Part shown: one piece after another, positions 19,490 through 23,626 of the stretch
Layout of the letters: each line of letters opens with the position of its first letter
Position numbering within the stretch: position 1 is the first letter of the stretch
Assembly (NCBI GenBank): GCA_020650975.1
Contig: JAIPMN010019323.1
Location: forward strand, 1 to 23,626
Source: Apostichopus californicus
Taxonomy: Eukaryota; Echinodermata; Holothuroidea; Aspidochirotida; Stichopodidae
Length of the DNA: 23,626 nucleotides
Reading direction: 5' to 3'
Notes under the pieces: model-generated
The model's input: the letters and a program-made list of their open reading frames with translations, nothing else
The model's database searches: none
What the model was told of the DNA's origin: nothing
Made by a program: the position numbers and the translations under genes

Positions 19490-19594
19490 ATGGTGCGAAG
19501 CGGCGTCGAGAGTGAACGTTGAAGACGTCCAAGACAAAGAATTATTCGCCAAAATCAAGAAGATAGATATTTTCAAAGAACTGAAGTTTCTCAG
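19490..19594 (+). CDS. CHKA/B: Choline kinase exon 4
   Basis: A long T-rich tract (19451-19485) leads to the acceptor CTGAAG at 19489; the donor is CTCAG|GTAAGG at 19595. The first base completes AGA (Arg 158), then WCEAASRVNVEDVQDKELFA runs on to FKELKFL. This is the variable helical segment between the FHxM motif and the catalytic loop, so it was assigned by frame and position rather than strong identity. Choosing the later AG at 19500 as acceptor would break the frame at a nearby TGA. Both flanking introns are phase 2, so skipping this exon would remove exactly 35 codons without a frameshift. Confidence 0.9.
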
Positions 19595-20536
19595 GTAAGG
19601 AGTGCTGCTTATTCTTTTGGTTAAATTCTAGTTTGATAGGTATTTTCTAAGTTAAATCCTCGTTCAAAGTTTGGGAAGTTTCCATTTACTTGGAATGATT
19701 TTGTTTAGCCAGGACATTTAACTGATTGCCAGGGGGGAACTTGCGATTCCAAGAACAGAGCAGGGCTATATTGAAATATTTCACAAATTGTTCACCAATC
19801 TTGAACCGATTGGTGAGGAAAGAAGAAAAGGACATCGGAGAACTTCCGAGGCAAAAGGGATACAAATTTTGTTTTTTTTCTTTAGCCACTTGGAAGGCAA
19901 GAGGTTAATTGCCATCCAGTCTACTTATATTTAGTAAAGACATCGAAATTGGTCTAATGTTATACATAACTAATATCAAACATTTCATTGGGAGACAGAA
20001 TATGACAAACATTCTTAGTGTGCAGTACATAAATACATAACATTTATCAGTGGTACAACCTTAAAAGAGTCGAAATTAGTTCTTTTTCCAAATTGTATCA
20101 AAAGTTGCAAAATATTGCACCATTTTGCATACAACTCTGAATCCTCCCTCCATTTCACCAAAATTTCTCAAAGGGGAGAGGACACCCCCCCTCCCCTGGA
20201 TTACTTAACATCTTCATCTCGCCCCTCCCCTCCCAGTAGAAGAAAGGTAGTTTTGCACCAGGGTTCAGGCAAGGGGTCATGAAACCCCTAGCTTTCTGGT
20301 TTAACTACTCCAATCACTCAACCCATCATCAAATCATCAAATTTACGATGCAATCAACCTGGGTCCAGAATTTTCAGCAACGACCTACCGTTTTATGAAA
20401 TGTCACACCGAATTGATGGTCCCTACAAGATATGGGCCCTAACAGATGGGGTCCCCAACAGATAAGAGCCCTCAGGAAAATATAACCACACTTTTTATTT
20501 ATTAATTTATTTATATGTTTTTATCAATTTCCTCAG
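19595..20536 (+). other. Choline kinase intron 4 (942 bp, phase 2)
   Basis: GTAAGG donor, TTTCCTCAG acceptor. No mobile element or gene is recognised; there is a C-rich patch at about 20185-20236. Confidence 0.9.
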
Positions 20537-20595
20537 AAAACTTGTTGCAGATACTACAAGTCCAGTGGTCTTTTCACACAACGATTGTCAAGAAG
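20537..20595 (+). CDS. CHKA/B: Choline kinase exon 5 (catalytic HND motif)
   Basis: The acceptor is TTTCCTCAG at 20536 and the donor is GAAG|GTAAGA at 20596 (phase 1). The exon encodes RKLVADTTSPVVFSHNDCQE plus the first base of a Gly codon. VVFxHNDCQEG is the Brenner-type phosphotransfer loop of choline kinases. In this family the Asp of HND acts as catalytic base and the next Asn, expected at the start of exon 6, binds metal. This exon makes the choline-kinase assignment firm. It is short at 59 nt. Confidence 0.95.
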
Positions 20596-20874
20596 GTAAG
20601 AATTTAAATTAGACTGTGTTTACACTAGATCAGGGTCACAGAGTGTTAAGTTTATATATATATATCATAAATAACAGATTCACACTCTGGGGAGGGTTGA
20701 AATTGGAGATCCAAATCCAGGGGTGATCTCTCCATATTTTAATATTAATATAAATGCATACGGAACATATCAATGCCGTGTATTAATAGGTCAGAAACAC
20801 TGGTTTATATTCGATCCGTTTTGTAGTGTAAAACATGCATCATTTGAATTCTGATTGCAATGTGTCATCAAACA

Positions 20875-21095
20875 TAATAATAATAATAATAAATGCAAAT
20901 TTATATATAGTGCCAATATCCAGAGGAAAACCAATGCTCAGTGGCGCTAGTGCTCAGGAAAGGCAGTCAAAAATAGATAAGTTTTGAGTCTGTTTTTAAA
21001 AATGTTTACGTTGGGTGCCGACTTGATGTGCAGTGGAAATGAGTTCCAAAGAGTAGGAGCGGCATTAGAAAACGATCGTTGACCAAACATGGCTA
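20875..21095 (-). mobile_element. CR1/L2-like LINE 3' end, minus strand
   Basis: An open stretch of 47 codons on the minus strand (21090 to a TAG at 20949-20947) reads MFGQRSFSNAAPTLWNSFPL, then HIKSAPNVNIFKNRLKTYLF and LTAFPEH. This is the classic end of CR1/L2-type reverse transcriptases (RAFSxAAPxLWNSLP ... FKxxLKTxLF). A 3' UTR of about 55 nt follows, with GGCACTATATATAAATTTGC, then an (ATT)n tail at 20893-20875. The frame is intact up to the truncated 5' end near 21095. No target duplication was recognised. Confidence 0.85.
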
Positions 21096-22267
21096 GGTGG
21101 ATTCAAGTCTATCAACTATGTTAGACTAGGGTGTCGACTGACAGAGAAATAATCAATTTCACAGCTGAATTCATAACCTACAGTATATGCTATAATAGTA
21201 AATAAATAATTAATATATGTAATTAATAATAGTAAATACTAATAATTAATATTTTGTGTTGTTATAGCTTTTGTGTCTGTGTTCTATCCTTTGTTCTTTT
21301 TTCTCCTTGATGTTTGTATTAAAAAATTTAGAAAAAAATTAAATGTTACTTGTTGCAAATCAAAGATGTTGTCGTCCTTACAACATTTAACAAAGTTTGC
21401 GAACTGTTTACCAATAGGGAAAGAGAAAATTAACCCCGGAAAGTTAATATTCAACGAAAACAAACACCTTTGTTAGCAACGACTTGATCTCACCTTGCTG
21501 AACTTAATGTACCCTAGTCCAAAATATTAATGAATTGAATTGTAGTAAAATTAAATTATGTTATTGTCATCATAAATGTTACCATACATTTTGATTAAAT
21601 AATGTGGACTAGAGACCGTTTGTCATTGTTATATAAACAAATAAAAATCTGAGTCAATATTGATCATAGAGAGATATCAGGGGTACTTCAAACTGTCATT
21701 ATTACAATGACAGTAGCAGTTTGTGATTAATATAGCCAAGGTACAATAAAAGAATAAATAAGGGAATGTACGTGTGGATGAAAATTTTGAAAAAAATTAA
21801 TTTCTGAGGATTGAATTGAATAAATGCAGGTTGTTTTCAAAGTTTAGTTCAAGTTCTTAGAAAAGGTTTTAATTTTTTCTTTCTAATTATTTTCTCTAAA
21901 GTCTTACTTGACTTTTTAACTGCTTTTTATCTGACAAAATCTAAACAGATTTCTTCTCATGGTTCGGAAATAGCTTCGTTATGTACGTGTTGGACTTTTC
22001 GTGGGGTTTAAGGTGAACGTAATAATAAAATTGTATATATAAGAACCTTGTTCCCATTCTTTCCTCTCTGTACTAGTCATGTACTGTTAAGTTCAAAAAC
22101 ATGTACCGTCATGAATATGCATAAATGGCAATTCTAACCCAACCAATCCTCACGTGACAGTTTTTCTCAAGAGAACCGTTTTGTATACAGTTTAATATGT
22201 CAAGCAATGTCATCATGTATGAAACAGCCCAATGAATGACGTATCTTGTGGGCCTGGAAAACCCTAT

Positions 22268-22300
22268 GGTTAGGGTTAACCCCTAGGGTTAACCCTAACC
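22268..22300. repeat. Telomere-type palindrome (TTAGGG/CCCTAA)
   Basis: GGTTAGGGTTAACCC (22268-22282) is the perfect reverse complement of GGGTTAACCCTAACC (22286-22300), with CTA between. It contains TTAGGG-type words on both strands in inverted order. Confidence 0.85.
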
Positions 22301-23626
22301 CTGGCCCGAAAAATACTGCATTACATGTAGTATCATACAATACCGTACTTCTTGAGGCAATGCAACTTGCCACATTATAACTTGTCTTGAGAGATGAAAA
22401 AAACATGAGGTCTTGGTGTCTACTGTAACCTTACATGGGATTTTCTATTTTGAGTAAATTGTAGTTTTACAAATCTTTTACTCTCAATTTAAGCTGCAAT
22501 TTTGCATAGAGATATACTTTTGTGTCTGTGTGGTTACCAACTCACCATCACTCGTTCGCTTCTTATTAGTCAGTTATGTAACCATTTTTATCTGATTAAA
22601 AAGAGTGTTGCCCCCCTCCCCCTCACCCCTCCCCCCCGGCAGATGTAATGTAACACTTTTGTCGTTTCATTCGCAAACCTTTGGAATGTATGCTATTCAT
22701 TTTGTTGCAAGGTTTCGTCGTGACTTGAAAGACACAGAGATTGGTTCCTTTCGCTATCCATACAAACCGTCTAGACGAAAATAGCTCAAAATAGTCTATT
22801 TAACTGACATTCTGACTGTTTTGTATTTAATAATCTCGCTAAAATTCTTGAAACTCAAAAATGTAACACGACTTAACTTATTCCCTGAAACATGATTAGG
22901 TATTCATATATCGTAGCGTTCTACAAGTGTTCACGCTGTTCATCATACAGCTCGTCGATAATTGTTCTCTTAAGGTCGGTCTAGCTTCCGTCGAATTGTT
23001 TTCAAAGAGTTTTTCAGAGAGTAGCAGGGCTTAGTCCGATTGGATAACAAAACTTTGACGTTTGCCAAGTTGTTGTGCACCCCCAGTGCATTGTTTTTGT
23101 TTTTGAGATTAGATTAGAGCAAAACAAGCATATTGCTAGTGGTTTTTGACCTTTATTTATTAATTAGCAGTACAAAAGATGTGATGTGCCCTTGATAAGG
23201 TCTGGTTAATTATGCTTTAACCTGTAAGAACGAATTGTTAAATTATTTATTTAGTTGGTTATTTATTTATAGCCATAAATTTGTTTATTTATCATTGTTG
23301 ATCAATTAATTGTGATGTAAACCGTTCAAGCAACCAAAACACCTTTTGTTTTCCCTTGAGTCCATCTTGTGCAAACAGTATTATCTGTACAGGGCACCTG
23401 TCAAGCCCACCTTTGTTTGTATACTAACTGCTTCAAACTTCTGACTGGTTCTAACCGGTTCAGACCAGTTCTGCCTGGTTTTTGACTTGTTATCGAGTGC
23501 ATCAAACGAGTTCGGTTCCCACTTCACTCTACTTTGACATTCAGTATCTGCTTAGTATACATGTATGAATTGGTTCAATGCACTCATCACTAAAACACAA
23601 TCCACACCCCCCCCCCCAATTAAAAA

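Larger units (their letters stand above)
747..23626 (+). other. CHKA/B: Choline kinase gene, 5' part (exons 1-5; 3' end outside window)
   Basis: Choline kinase phosphorylates choline (often also ethanolamine) with ATP in the cytosol, the first step of the Kennedy pathway to phosphatidylcholine. Five exons splice in frame: 116, 223, 134, 105 and 59 nt, with introns in phase 2, 0, 2, 2 and 1. The 212-residue product reads as the N-lobe and start of the C-lobe: WCREYLGGSW (about 16-25), phosphate-loop region HAGLTNYIYECSLP (39-52), VLLRVYG (65-71), a helix before LLSERN, FPEGRIEEFIP (103-113), a segment with KLAVFHQLKLP, and VVFSHNDCQE ending at 212. HND followed by CQEG is the choline-kinase form; ethanolamine kinases differ there, so choline kinase is preferred. 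The linker after LLRVYG is shorter than in human CHKA. I found no IDFEY-like exon before 23626. Vertebrate CHKA and CHKB cannot be told apart here; an invertebrate would normally hold a single pre-duplication gene. Confidence 0.93.
20596..23626 (+). other. Choline kinase intron 5, incomplete (phase 1)
   Basis: GTAAGA donor at 20596. No acceptor followed by a GN-ILL or IDFEY-like exon is found before the window ends, so the intron is at least 3031 bp. Contents: a LINE 3' end (20875-21095), a telomere-like palindrome (22268-22300) and C-rich runs at about 22611-22638. The rest is AT-rich without features. Confidence 0.75.

Noticed and set aside
19501..19594. Alternative acceptor at 19500 for exon 4
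   Set aside because: It would shift the frame into an early stop and lose the clean join with exon 3.
20596..23626. Exon 6 of choline kinase
   Set aside because: I looked for an acceptor followed by GN-I/L or IDFEY-type codons and found none; probably downstream of the window.

Overview
The window is animal nuclear DNA. It carries the 5' part of one gene, a choline kinase (CHKA/CHKB type), on the + strand. Five coding exons (747-862, 16923-17145, 17853-17986, 19490-19594, 20537-20595) join in frame through GT-AG introns. They give 212 residues plus the first base of codon 213, ending inside the catalytic HNDxxxGN motif. The rest of the kinase (the IDFEY-type motif and the C-terminal helices) is not in the window and must lie beyond 23626.

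Organism: metazoan-style introns, non-LTR retrotransposon pieces, tRNA-derived SINEs, a hAT-type miniature element whose ends are common in animal genomes, a short TTAGGG-type palindrome and an 18-N assembly gap. An invertebrate deuterostome, perhaps an echinoderm such as a sea cucumber, fits my impression of the repeats. The sequence alone does not prove it.

Layout: 1-746 is upstream flank and presumed promoter/5' UTR. Exon 1 is followed by a very large first intron (863-16922, about 16 kb) that holds most of the mobile DNA. In order it contains: a tRNA-derived SINE (2544-2792, -), a TTAA-flanked inverted-repeat element (3544-4160), a CR1/L2-like LINE 3' end (6093-6421) preceded by a hammerhead-like motif, a LINE/SINE 3' tail (6787-6855), a hAT-type miniature element with an 8-bp target duplication (7028-7384), a foldback element made of about eleven copies of one 17-nt near-palindrome (8141-8569), two copies of another TTAA-flanked miniature element (8938-9309 and 15875-16225), a LINE 3' fragment with a perfect 18-bp target duplication (10130-10619, -), a 36-bp minisatellite with self-complementary units (13222-13391), a (GAAT)n tract and a decayed LINE end (15500-15672, -).

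Exons 2-5 are more closely spaced. Introns 2 and 3 carry G-rich, quadruplex-capable tracts 38-62 nt downstream of their 5' splice sites. Intron 2 holds a second tRNA-derived SINE, intron 3 two tandem duplications, and intron 5 a LINE 3' end (20875-21095, -) and a telomere-like palindrome (22268-22300).

I see no second cellular gene, no convincing functional tRNA or rRNA gene and no CRISPR array. The most unusual items are the palindrome-array foldback element, the two TTAA-flanked element types, the hairpin-forming minisatellite, and the paired G-rich tracts beside the kinase splice donors.
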